Shown: positions 1 to 8,402 of the stretch, piece after piece
Layout: each line of letters starts with the position of its first letter
How positions within the stretch are numbered: position 1 is the first letter of the stretch
Assembly: GCA_964035575.1 (NCBI GenBank)
Contig: OZ037838.1
Location: forward strand, 1,736,001 to 1,800,000
From: Rhynchopus sp. YZ270_cl-10
Lineage: Eukaryota; Euglenozoa; Diplonemea; Diplonemida; Diplonemidae
Direction: 5' to 3'
DNA length: 64,000 nucleotides
Program-made: the position numbers and the translations under genes
The notes under the pieces: generated by a model
Seen by the model: only the letters and a program-made list of their open reading frames with translations
Databases searched by the model: none
Told to the model about the DNA's origin: nothing

Positions 1-136
1 TGTGGCAACCCAGTCCTGTGTGCGGGTGATATTGGACAGCCACGATGCGTTTGTGATATCGCCGTGTTCACGTGTGGTTGTGTTTGAGTCATCAGATAGT
101 ACCACTCTTGTGTCACAGCATCTGTACCCCGACTGA
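1..136 (+). CDS. UBL-propeller family member, C-terminal end only
   Basis: This is the last 44 codons of a gene that begins before the window. In frame from base 2 it matches the final propeller segment of the other copies (VISPCSRVVVF, then LVSQHLYP) and stops at 134-136 after YPD, one residue away from the YPY end of the copies at 8403 and 15174. The 3' flank (138-260) is the block also seen after several other copies. The head and most of the propeller are outside the window. Confidence 0.85.
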   Translation, partial: VATQSCVRVILDSHDAFVISPCSRVVVFESSDSTTLVSQHLYPD

Positions 137-243
137 GCGATGCAGTCCACCCTGTGTGGGAAGTACCTCCTCGTTGTCGCGAGTACTGCGGTGTGTTGCT
201 ATCGTGCGTTGCATCAGTATTTGCGTTGCACCCTCGACCTACT

Positions 244-446
244 AGCCTGTGAGGGAATTCATTTTGAGACATTTTGAGAATAACGACCACACCACCCTTT
301 ACCTCTCTTTTTCACTTTTGCTTTGTTAAAACCCTCTTCTGTTGGTGGAAACTACAGACACAACGAAACCGTCACAAACACACAAAACAAAACAACCCAC
401 ACCTCATCTCCTCCCAACAGAGGTGGAACAAGAAGAAGACAAAACA
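244..446 (+). promoter_or_regulatory. Conserved leader block of the UBL-propeller family
   Basis: The order is GAGGGAATTC, a box close to GATAACGACCACACCACCC (279-297), a CT-rich stretch, CACAAAC-type A/C repeats, a pyrimidine tract ending CCTCCCAACAG (409-420), then ACAAAACAATGG. The box recurs before other copies at about 8234, 16443, 20960, 25189, 31129, 35391 and 38750, before the first UBL-LRR gene at 1852, as a relic at 17877, and shortened at 29644. It usually lies 130-180 bases before the ATG. It could be a promoter element, and the CAG may be a splice acceptor for a leader intron or a spliced leader. The conservation is seen; the role is inferred. Confidence 0.55.
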
Positions 447-1610
447 ATGGATGTGACCTTTGTGCTGGAAGAGTCAGGCGTGACTGCGACAGTGGAGGTG
501 CCGTGCGAGGCGGACGTTGCAGCGGCAAAGGAGGTTGCGTGCACGGCGCTTGCTGTCTCGCCTGCGTCTGTCGAGATGCGCATCGGCACGCAGGTGCTGG
601 AGGGGACGTGCCGTCTGCAGGACACTGCGTTTGATGCAGGGGTGCAGGTTGTGCTTGCCCGCCGCTTTGCCGACATCAAGTGTCCTGCTAAGCTCAGTCT
701 GCCGCCTGGCTTGTCTCTCTTCTCGTTGTCTCCTTGTGGATCGCTCTGTCTCTATTTGTACTTTAATGGTTTCAATCTCGGTGGAGGTTCCAGTTTTGGT
801 GGCGTCGGCGTTGATACAGAAGCCTTCGAGACTGCCTTCGAGTTTGAAATCGAATTCGGTGGGCTTGGTCCAGCTGCCATCTCACGATGCAAGACACACT
901 GCTACATGGCGTTCAGGCGTTGTCTTGCCAAGGTTGCGCTTCCGGGTGGGGAGGTGGTCCGCAAAGTCGACGGCCTCTCGACGTGGGTGTTCGCGTGTGG
1001 CGGTGTTCTTATCTCCCAAGGCAAAGGCGGCGTCTCTGTGTATGACGAAGACCTGACGTTTCTCCTCACTCTCTCACACAAGGGGTGCAACGAGGGGAGC
1101 GACGTGGCACTGTCTGACTGTGGTGGGTGGGTGATCACCTCTTCCGGGAAGGAGAAGAACGCGCGTCTGTGGGATGTGAACACAGGTGAAGCTGTGGCAT
1201 GTGTGCCTGCGGATGGGAGGCGAGTGGCGCTTTCACGGTCTGCCTCTGTCTTTGCTGTGGAGTGCTCTCAGAAAGTGCAGCTCTATGACTGGAGTGGTGC
1301 GGCTCTTGGCAGCTTTGAAGAGGAGCTGTCTCGCGTCTTTGCCGTGCAGTTCACTCCGTGTGGGAAGTACGTCGTTGTTGGGTTTGTGAGTGGTGACATT
1401 GTTCTGGATGATGAGCGCGCCCTACACCAGTATGATGTGGCAACCATGTCCTGTGTGCGTGTGATACCAAATGCCAAGCAAGCATTTGCGATATCGCCGT
1501 GTTCACATGTGGTTTTGTTTGAGTCAGGAGAAAGTGACGACCTTGTGTCACAGCATCTGTACCCCTACTTGAGTGATGTTTCGGATGAAAACAGAGAAGA
1601 GTTGCCCTGA
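447..1610 (+). CDS. Ubiquitin-like head + WD40-like beta-propeller protein (copy 1)
   Basis: 387 residues; function not known. Residues 1-75 (MDVTFVLEES onward) form a ubiquitin-like beta-grasp domain: alternating strand pattern, a central helix, and an RIGTQVLEG turn like the RLIFAGKQLEDG segment of ubiquitin. There is no terminal diglycine, so it is a built-in domain, not a conjugated tag. Residues 85-370 form a WD40-like propeller with recognisable strands ending VSVYDEDL (about 198), ARLWDVNTGE (about 240), VQLYDWSG (about 282) and LHQYDVAT (about 335), plus two weaker blades before them. The tail is LSDVSDENREELP. There is no signal peptide or membrane segment, so it is probably cytoplasmic. 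An earlier in-frame ATG (342) would add 35 residues encoded by leader DNA; I prefer 447 because its context (ACAATGG) is kept in all copies while the upstream frame is not. AATAAA lies at 1816. Confidence 0.85.
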   Translation: MDVTFVLEESGVTATVEVPCEADVAAAKEVACTALAVSPASVEMRIGTQVLEGTCRLQDTAFDAGVQVVLARRFADIKCPAKLSLPPGLSLFSLSPCGSLCLYLYFNGFNLGGGSSFGGVGVDTEAFETAFEFEIEFGGLGPAAISRCKTHCYMAFRRCLAKVALPGGEVVRKVDGLSTWVFACGGVLISQGKGGVSVYDEDLTFLLTLSHKGCNEGSDVALSDCGGWVITSSGKEKNARLWDVNTGEAVACVPADGRRVALSRSASVFAVECSQKVQLYDWSGAALGSFEEELSRVFAVQFTPCGKYVVVGFVSGDIVLDDERALHQYDVATMSCVRVIPNAKQAFAISPCSHVVLFESGESDDLVSQHLYPYLSDVSDENREELP

Positions 1611-1620
1611 TGAGCACAAC

Positions 1621-1692
1621 AGCGTGCAGCTCTATGATTGTAGCAGTGCGGCTCTTTGCAGCTTTGATGAAGCATGGGCACGTCTGGATGCG
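1621..1692 (+). pseudogene. Decayed propeller blade after the stop
   Basis: Just past the stop of copy 1 the DNA still reads SVQLYDCSSAALCSF, a changed version of the VQLYDWSGAAL blade inside the gene. The same relic follows the copies at 6825, 28141 and 34005. It is not in frame with a supported start and is best read as leftover coding DNA from an unequal exchange. Confidence 0.6.
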
Positions 1693-1954
1693 TATCCTCC
1701 TCTCACTCGTACTTCAGGACGCGCGTTTTGGGGGTTTTCGGGACTTTTGGGGTTTGAAACAAATAATGGATGGAAGAAAATGCTGATGGACTGAGCGATC
1801 AACAAACAATGAATCAATAAAGATGGGGGTACTTTAGTTTGATATTTTGAGGATAACGCCCACACCACCCTTTACCCCTCTTCCACTTTTTCTTTCCGTC
1901 TGTCGGTGGAATTGACAACAACATCACAAACACACAAAACAAAACAACGCACAC

Positions 1955-3370
1955 CTCATCTCCTCCTACCCACATCTTCTTTTCTAGACAACAGCTCTCT
2001 GCGTACGACACTCTATGTCGTTCTTGGAGACTCACTTTGCATGTGTCCTGTCGCGATATTCTCCGAAGTGCATGCATCGTAAACTACAACACAAAACACA
2101 GTTACACACAAAACACAACACAACAACCATGGACGTGACCATTCAAAGCTTCGATAAGAAGGACCACGTCATCGAGGTGGGTGTGGACGATACTGTGATG
2201 GACGTGCGTCGCAACGTGGCGTCTGCACTGGGGTTGCACGAAGACAGCTTCAGCATGAGGTTCGGAGGGGAGGTTATGGACGGAGCTGACGTGAGGAACC
2301 TGAGTGCTGGGGACACCATTGTGCTGACGAGTAAGAAGGGCGAGGCTATTGCAACACTTCGTGCATTGGGTGAGAAGGACCTGACGGAGGAGCGGCTGGC
2401 AAATGTGGGGGATCCTCAAGTGGCGTGTTTGCTTCTGCAGGCGGAGGTTGCGAGCGTGATCAAGTTCATGTCAGGAGAGGAGTTCAAGCATCTTGGTATT
2501 ACAAACGTATCTGTTGTGAGTCGCAGTTCGGACAGCACTTACAGTGGTGACAGGGACGTCACGGACAGTAATGAAACACGCGACTTCTCCAGGTTGGGCA
2601 TTGTGCAGGTGATGGAGACAAAGTTTTTTATTAACTGCAACATGTTGACAGCAATGGACCTGTCTGAGGTGACGAATGTCACCACAATACACGATGACTT
2701 TCTTCGTGATTGCACGGGGTTGACGACACTCGACCTATCTGGGTTGACAACTGCGACCACCATTGGCTCGCACTTCTTGTATTGTTGTGCGGCATTAACA
2801 ACAATCAACCTCTCTGGGTTGACAAATGTCACTTCAATTGGTGACAACTTCATGCACTCTTGTGCGGCGATGCACGGACTCGACCTATGTGGGCTCACCA
2901 ATGTCGAAACCATAGGTTCGCACTTCCTGTACAATTGCACGGGGTTAACACGACTCGACCTCTCTTGGTTGGGCTATGTCACTCAGATTGATGAATCATT
3001 TCTTGGGGGCTGCCAAGCAGTCCTCGTACATCGTTCACGACCCGAAAACTACAGCAGCCTCGTTGTGATGAGGCATTGCCCGTACTGTCGTACTCCCCCA
3101 CCCCCTTCACCCCCTTGTCCTTATTTTTTGGAGCCGGGGCTTATATAGGGCGGGTAAACAGTTTTGCGAGCCCGCAATTTTAAACTAAACGTTTTACACT
3201 CCGGCTATATTGTATAAGCTCGTAAACGCGTAGTTTGTATTTATACGGGGTTCCTATTTCGTGAATATTTAAATCTAAAGGTTTTTTTTAGCGCTGCAAA
3301 GTTTGCCAAATCATTATTTACACCTATTGTATTTGAAACAGGGTCGTGGCCGCTATCATATTCAGTAACC
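1955..3370 (+). repeat. Tandem segmental duplication, unit A (partner 4010-5400)
   Basis: The gene at 2129-3148 with its leader and 3' flank is repeated almost base for base at 4010-5400, including the 3' flank with GCTTATATAGG and the AT-rich stretch after it. A second shared segment (about 3390-4010) recurs at 6120-6740, and the start of the unit recurs at 5440-5940. The block therefore holds two full units and one broken third unit. Confidence 0.85.
2129..3148 (+). CDS. Ubiquitin-like head + BspA-type leucine-rich repeat protein (copy a)
   Basis: 339 residues, function unknown. Residues 1-75 (MDVTIQSFDKKDHVIEVGVD onward) are a clear ubiquitin-like domain with DTVMDVRRNVA as its helix and FGGEVMDGADV as its turn, closer to ubiquitin than the heads of the propeller family. 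Residues 75-165 are a charged linker. Residues 170-310 hold about six 24-residue repeats of the pattern LTTLDLSGLTNVTSIGDNF, typical of BspA-like LRRs, which usually bind proteins. The C-terminus is Cys/Pro-rich (HCPYCRTPPPP). The ATG at 2129 has a good context (ACCATGG); an in-frame open stretch from 2015 lies in leader DNA. The leader begins with the propeller-family box (1852-1870), so its upstream region seems to have been joined from that family. Confidence 0.85.
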   Translation: MDVTIQSFDKKDHVIEVGVDDTVMDVRRNVASALGLHEDSFSMRFGGEVMDGADVRNLSAGDTIVLTSKKGEAIATLRALGEKDLTEERLANVGDPQVACLLLQAEVASVIKFMSGEEFKHLGITNVSVVSRSSDSTYSGDRDVTDSNETRDFSRLGIVQVMETKFFINCNMLTAMDLSEVTNVTTIHDDFLRDCTGLTTLDLSGLTTATTIGSHFLYCCAALTTINLSGLTNVTSIGDNFMHSCAAMHGLDLCGLTNVETIGSHFLYNCTGLTRLDLSWLGYVTQIDESFLGGCQAVLVHRSRPENYSSLVVMRHCPYCRTPPPPSPPCPYFLEPGLI

Positions 3371-4180
3371 TGCAAGTTTTTGTTTCCTCCTTTTGTGCAC
3401 AACACAGGAAAACGGGAAACGTAAAAGGGGATAGGTTGCGAGTTGGAAACTTGTACGCTTCCACTCATGTTTTGAAGACTTGTTCACAAAGAAGATCCAA
3501 AATTGAAATAGAAAATGTAGTTTCAAATACAATACATTCAAAAGAACAGAAAGTAAGAAACGTGAAAGTCCTGAAGTACAGATGTTGATGTGAGAAGGGA
3601 GGAGCACAAATGAGGGTGAAAACAGTTAGTGCAACTGAGCAGTTGCCCCTGTCAACTGCGTTTGACTATAACAACGTAAGTAGGACCTCTTCGAAGGAAA
3701 GCACGCCGATCTCAGGACGAGAACTTTCTGTTCTTGCATGTGTGTCATTCATCATTGGTGTGTTCGCAGTGCAGCTACAACAACAAGAACATACCACACC
3801 CTCCCCAGTCCCACCCTACACATTTCGCCCCTTTGCAGAAAAGGAGCTTTTATGCAACTCATCCTCGTTGTCTACACTCATACAACCATGTTTTCAGAGA
3901 GAAGCAAAATAATCAATAAAAAAGAAGCACAACAAAACACGAAACCACACACCTTTGTTTCCCCTCTGTACCTCCCCGCTCTCCTCTTTTTCAAGAACGC
4001 TCCTTCGCTAATGACGCGATCTTCTTTGCTGGACAACAGCTCTCTGCGTACGACACTCTATGTCGTTCTTGGAGACTCACTTTGCATGTGTCCTGTCGCG
4101 ATCTTCTTTGTTCTCCCAAGTGCATGCATCGTAAACTACAACACAAAACACAGTTACACACAAAACACAACACAACAACC
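3149..4180. other. Spacer between the two UBL-LRR genes
   Basis: AT-rich spacer without a supported gene. An open frame at 3610-3912 (MRVKTVSATEQL...) is repeated with few changes at 6341-6658 and contains a strong donor-like GTAAGT at 3676 with possible acceptors near 3768. It could be a leader exon and intron of the downstream genes, or simply duplicated DNA. An AATAAA occurs near 3914. The 3' part (4010-4180) is the leader of copy b. Confidence 0.5.
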
Positions 4181-5200
4181 ATGGACGTGACCATTCAAAG
4201 CTTCGATAAGAAGGACCACGTCATCGAGGTGGGTGTGGACGATACTGTGATGGACGTGCGTCGCAACGTGGCGTCTGCACTGGGGTTGCACGAAGACAGC
4301 TTCAGCATGAGGTTCGGAGGGGAGGTTATGGACGGAGCTGACGTGAGGAACCTGAGTGCTGGGGACACCATTGTGCTGACGAGTAAGAAGGGCGAGGCTA
4401 TTGCAACACTTCGTGCATTGGGTGAGAAGGACCTGACGGAGGAGCGGCTGGCAAATGTGGGGGATCCTCAAGTGGCGTGTTTGCTTCTGCAGGCGGAGGT
4501 TGCGAGCGTGATCAAGTTCATGTCAGGAGAGGAGTTCAAGCATCTTGGTATTACAAACGTATCTGTTGTGAGTCGCAGTTCGGACAGCACTTACAGTGGT
4601 TACAGGGACGTCACCGACAGTAATGAAACACGCGACTTCTCCAGGTTGGGCATTGTGCAGGTGATGGAGACAAAGTTTTTTATTAACTGCAACATGTTGA
4701 CAGCAATGGACCTGTCTGAGGTGACGAATGTCACCACAATACACGATGACTTTCTTCGTGATTGCACGGGGTTGACGACACTCGACCTATCTGGGTTGAC
4801 AACTGCGACCACCATTGGCTCGCACTGCTTGTATAATTGTGCGGCGTTAACAACAATCGACCTCTCCGGGTTGACAAATGTCACTTCAATTGGTGACAAC
4901 TTCATGCACTCTTGTTCGGCGATGCACGGACTCGACCTATGTGGGCTCACCAATGTCGAAACCATAGGTTCGCACTTCCTGTACAATTGCACGGGGTTAA
5001 CACGACTCAACCTCTCTTGGTTGGGCTATGTCACTCAGATTGGTGAATCATTTCTTGGGGGCTGCCAAGCAGTCCTCGTACATCGTTCACGACCCGAAAA
5101 CTACAGCAGCGTCGTTGTGACGAGGCATTGCCCGTACTGTCGTACTCCCCCACCCCCTCCGCCCCCTTGTCCTTATTTTTTGGAGCCGGGGCTTATATAG
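4181..5200 (+). CDS. Ubiquitin-like head + BspA-type LRR protein (copy b)
   Basis: A near-identical tandem copy of the gene at 2129: 339 residues, the same head, linker, LRR set and Cys/Pro-rich end. The few changes include YRD for DRD in the linker, HCLYNC for HFLYCC, INLS to IDLS, SCSAM for SCAAM, and VVVTRHC for LVVMRHC near the end. The leader differs upstream: it lacks the propeller-family box and instead carries a CT-rich stretch (3960-4010). The scarcity of differences suggests recent duplication or continuing gene conversion. Confidence 0.85.
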   Translation: MDVTIQSFDKKDHVIEVGVDDTVMDVRRNVASALGLHEDSFSMRFGGEVMDGADVRNLSAGDTIVLTSKKGEAIATLRALGEKDLTEERLANVGDPQVACLLLQAEVASVIKFMSGEEFKHLGITNVSVVSRSSDSTYSGYRDVTDSNETRDFSRLGIVQVMETKFFINCNMLTAMDLSEVTNVTTIHDDFLRDCTGLTTLDLSGLTTATTIGSHCLYNCAALTTIDLSGLTNVTSIGDNFMHSCSAMHGLDLCGLTNVETIGSHFLYNCTGLTRLNLSWLGYVTQIGESFLGGCQAVLVHRSRPENYSSVVVTRHCPYCRTPPPPPPPCPYFLEPGLI

Positions 5201-5753
5201 GGGGGTAAACAGTTTTGCGAGCCCGAATTTTTAACTAAACGTTTTACACTCCGGCTATATTGTATAAGCTCGTAAATGCGTAGTTTGTATTTATACGGGG
5301 TTCCTATTTCGTGAATATTTAAATCTAAAGGTTTTTTTTTAGCGCTGCAAATTTCGCCAAATATTTATTTACACCTCTTCCCGAGTTTTTGTCCGAATAT
5401 ACGGTTACAGTCCCACCCTTTACACCTTTTTTCCCCTTTGCAGAAAAAGGAACGTTATGCAACTCATCCTTTGTGTCTACACTCATACAACCATGTTTTC
5501 AAAGAGAAGCAATATTTTCAATATAAAAGAAGCACAACAAAACACGAAACCACACACCTTTGTTTCCCCTCTGTACCTCCCCGCTCTCCTCTTTTGCAAG
5601 AACGCTCCTTCGCTAATGACGCGATCTTCTTTGCTGGACAACAGCTCTCTGCGTACGACACTCTATGTCGTTCTTGGAGACTCACTTTTCATGTGTCATG
5701 CATGTAAACTACAACACAAAACACAGTTATACACAAAACACAACACAACAACC
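5201..5753. other. Spacer, duplicated LRR 3' flank and leader
   Basis: The first half matches the 3' flank of copy a and the second half (about 5440-5753) matches the leader of copy b. No independent gene is seen. Confidence 0.6.
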
Positions 5754-5993
5754 ATGTACGTGACCATTCAAAACTTCGATAAGGAGGACCACGTCATCGA
5801 GGTGGGTGTGGACGATACTGTGATGGACGTGCGTCGCAACGTGGCGTCTGCACTGGGGTTGCACGAAGACAGCTTTGGCATGAGGTGCGGAACTAAATTT
5901 ATATACGGAGCTGACGTGAGGGACCTGAGTGCTGGGGACAGTACACAGTACACAGGTACACAGGTACACAGTACAAAAATAGTTTTTTTCTGA
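5754..5993 (+). pseudogene. Truncated UBL-LRR gene (copy c)
   Basis: Starts MYVTIQNFDKEDHVIEVGVD and follows the ubiquitin-like head of copies a and b to LSAGD (about residue 62). It then runs into foreign repeat DNA that reads STQYTGTQVHS and stops at 5993. The linker and all LRRs are missing. The second residue is Tyr where the others have Asp, and FGGEVMDG is changed to CGTKFIYG, so the head itself is drifting. Break point and repeat coincide, so the truncation probably came with the repeat insertion. Confidence 0.8.
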
Positions 5994-6088
5994 TTTTTCG
6001 ACCCCGCGGATAGGCGCGGATAGGTCAGGATAGGTCCGGATAGGCCCGGATATGGCCGGATAGGGCAAGGATAGACCGGATAGGGCCA
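5940..6088. repeat. Two short tandem arrays at the break of copy c
   Basis: First come GTACACAG-type units (about 5940-5972), then from about 6008 eight units of roughly 10 bases built on GGATAGGCCC with small variations. Immediately after a T-run, duplicated spacer DNA resumes (from about 6120, matching about 3397 onward). Confidence 0.8.
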
Positions 6089-6824
6089 AAAGCCGGTTTT
6101 TTTTTTTTGGGGCAAAATCAGGTGGACAACACAGGAAAACGGGAAACGAAAAAGGGGATAAGTTGCGAGTTGGCAACTTGTACGCTTCCACTCATGTTCT
6201 GAAGACTTATATGTTTACAAAGAAGCTCCAAAATTGAAATAGAAAATATAGTTTCAAATACAATACATTCAAAAGAACAGAAAGTAAGAAACGTGAAAGT
6301 CCTGAAGTACAGATGTTGATGTGAGAAGGGAGGAGCACAAATGAGGGTGAAAACAGTTAGTGCAACTGAGCAGTTGCCCCTGTCAACTGCGTTTGACTAT
6401 AACAACGTAAGTAGGACCTCTTCGAAGGAAAGCACGACGATCTCAGGACGAGAACTTTCTGTTCTTGCATGTGTGTCATTCATCATTGGTGTGTTCGCAG
6501 TGCAGCTACAACAACAAGAACATGCCACACCCTCCCCAGTCCCACCCTACCCTGTACACATTTCGCCCCTTTGCAGAAAAGGAGCTTTTATGCAACTCAT
6601 CCTCGTTGTCTACACTCATGCAACCATGTTTTCAGAGAGAAGCAAAATATTCAGTTAAAGAGAAGCACAACAAAACACGAAACCACACACCTTTGTTTCC
6701 CCTCTGTACCTCCCCGCTCTCCTCTTGCAAGAACGCTCCTTGTTTAACCCACCAACCTTCTTATTTGTCGTTGCGAAGTGACACCACCAACCATCACATC
6801 AAACACAACAGACCCCTTAAGAAT
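6089..6824. other. Spacer duplicated from 3390-4010
   Basis: From 6120 to 6740 this repeats the spacer between the two LRR genes, with a few substitutions and a 6-base insertion near 6549. Copy 2 of the propeller family therefore sits behind LRR-type upstream DNA and lacks the usual GATAACGACC box. Confidence 0.65.
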
Positions 6825-7988
6825 ATGATGGATGTGACCTTTGTGCTGGAAGAGTCAGGCGTGACTGCGACAGTGGAGGTGCCGTGCGAGGCGGACGCTG
6901 CAGCGGCAAAGGAGGTTGCGTGCACGGCGCTTGCTGTCTCGCCTGCGTCTGTCGAGATGCGCATCGGCACGCAGGTGCTGGAGGGGACGTGCCGTCTGCA
7001 GGACACTGCGTTTGATTCAGGGGTGCAGGTTGTGCTTGCCCGCCGCTTTGCCGACATCAAGTGTCCTGCTGTGCACAGTCCGGAGGATAACTTTCCTAAC
7101 TTGCGTAACTCCTCGTTGTCTCCTTGTGGAACGCTCTGTCTCTATTTCCACTCGAAAGATTACCATACCAGTGCAGTCGTCGGCTTTGACACAGAAACCT
7201 TCGAGACTGCCTTCAAGTTTGAAATCGTACTTGGTGCGCGAGGTCCAGCTGCCATCTCACGGTGCAAGACACACTGCTACATGGCGTTCAGGCATTATCT
7301 TGCCAAGGTTGCGCTTCCGAGTGGGGAGGTGGTCCGTAAGGTTTACTGCCTCTCGACGTCGGTGTTTGCGTGTGGCGGTGTTGTTGTGTTGAAGGGCAAT
7401 GACGGCGTCTCTGTGTATGACGAAGACCTGACGTTGCTCCGCACTCTCTCGCACGAAGGGTGCGGCGAGGGGAGCGACGTGGCACTGTCTGACTGTGGTG
7501 GGTGGGTGATCACGTCCTCCTTCACGGAGCAAAATGCACGTCTGTGGGATGTGAACACAGGTGAAGCATGTGTTCCTGCGGATGGGTTGGGTACAGTGGC
7601 GCTTTCACGGTGTGCCTCTGTCTTTGCTGTGGGGTGCTCTGACAAAGTGCAGCTCTATGACTGGAGTGGTGCGGCTCTTGGCAGCTTTGAAAGGGAGGAG
7701 TCTCGCGTCTTTGCCGTGCAGTTCACTCCGTGTGGGAAGTACGTCGTTGTTGGCTTTGTGAGTGGTGACTTTGAAGTGTGTTCTGAAGAGTGCACCCTAC
7801 ACCAGTATGATGTGGCGACCATGTCCTGTGTGCATGTGATACCAAATGCCGACCAAGCTACGTTTGCGATATCGCCGTGTTCACGTGTGGTTTTGTTTGA
7901 GTCAGGAGAAGGTGCCAACCTTGTGTCACAGCATCTGTACCCCTACTTGAGTGATGTTTCGGATGAAAACAGAGAAGAGTTGCCCTGA
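6825..7988 (+). CDS. UBL-propeller protein (copy 2)
   Basis: 387 residues from the first of two adjacent ATGs (6825 and 6828; the second matches the family start). The head differs from the common sequence by ADA for ADV and DSG for DAG. The variable linker after KCPA is VHSPEDNFPN. The tail is the long form LSDVSDENREELP, as in copy 1, and the two share their 3' flank including the decayed blade (8000-8060) and AATAAA (8194). Upstream DNA comes from the LRR block. Compared with copy 1 the framework is the same, but the segments after GEVVRKV, after VVV and before LHQYDV differ. Confidence 0.85.
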   Translation: MMDVTFVLEESGVTATVEVPCEADAAAAKEVACTALAVSPASVEMRIGTQVLEGTCRLQDTAFDSGVQVVLARRFADIKCPAVHSPEDNFPNLRNSSLSPCGTLCLYFHSKDYHTSAVVGFDTETFETAFKFEIVLGARGPAAISRCKTHCYMAFRHYLAKVALPSGEVVRKVYCLSTSVFACGGVVVLKGNDGVSVYDEDLTLLRTLSHEGCGEGSDVALSDCGGWVITSSFTEQNARLWDVNTGEACVPADGLGTVALSRCASVFAVGCSDKVQLYDWSGAALGSFEREESRVFAVQFTPCGKYVVVGFVSGDFEVCSEECTLHQYDVATMSCVHVIPNADQATFAISPCSRVVLFESGEGANLVSQHLYPYLSDVSDENREELP

Positions 7989-8402
7989 TGAGCACAACAG
8001 CGTGCAGCTCTATGATTGTAGCAGTGCGGCTCTTTGCAGCTTTGATGAAGCATGGGCACGTCTGGATGCGTATCCTCCTCTCACCCGTACTTCAGGACGC
8101 GCGTTTTGGGGGTTTTCGGGACTTTTGGGGTTTGAAACAAATAATGGATGGAAGAAAATGCTGATGGACTGAGCGATCAACAAACAACCAATCAATAAAG
8201 AAGGGGGGGGGTATTTCATTTTGATATTTTGAGGATAACGACCACACCACCTTTCCTCTCTTTTTCGCTTTTGCCTTGTTCCAACCGTCGTTTGTTCTGT
8301 GCTGGTGGAATCGACAACAACGAAACCATCACAAACAAACACACAAAACAACGCACACCTCATCTCCTCCCAACAGAGGTGTAACAAGAAGAAGACAAAA
8401 CA
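7989..8402. other. 3' flank of copy 2 and leader of copy 3
   Basis: 8000-8060 is a decayed VQLYDxSxAAL blade. 8112-8215 repeats 1740-1830, with AATAAA at 8194. The family box lies at 8234-8251 and the pyrimidine tract with CAACAG just before the ATG of copy 3. Confidence 0.6.

Noticed and set aside
342-446. N-terminal extension (…EVEQEEDK before MDV) in several propeller copies
   Set aside because: It lies in the leader after the pyrimidine tract, is missing in copies 4, 7 and 14, and often lacks an ATG.
404-679. Conserved antisense and +1 open frames over the head of every UBL-propeller copy (for example MQRQRRLRARRLL...)
   Set aside because: They are conserved only because the DNA of the head is nearly identical in all copies; they end where the homogenised part ends and have no features of their own.
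1573-1794. Separate small gene after copy 1
   Set aside because: It overlaps the end of copy 1 and contains a decayed blade; better explained as a relic.
3610-3912. 100-residue gene repeated at 6341
   Set aside because: Both copies lie in a recent duplication, so conservation says little; a 6-base insertion and the GTAAGT site make a leader intron as likely.
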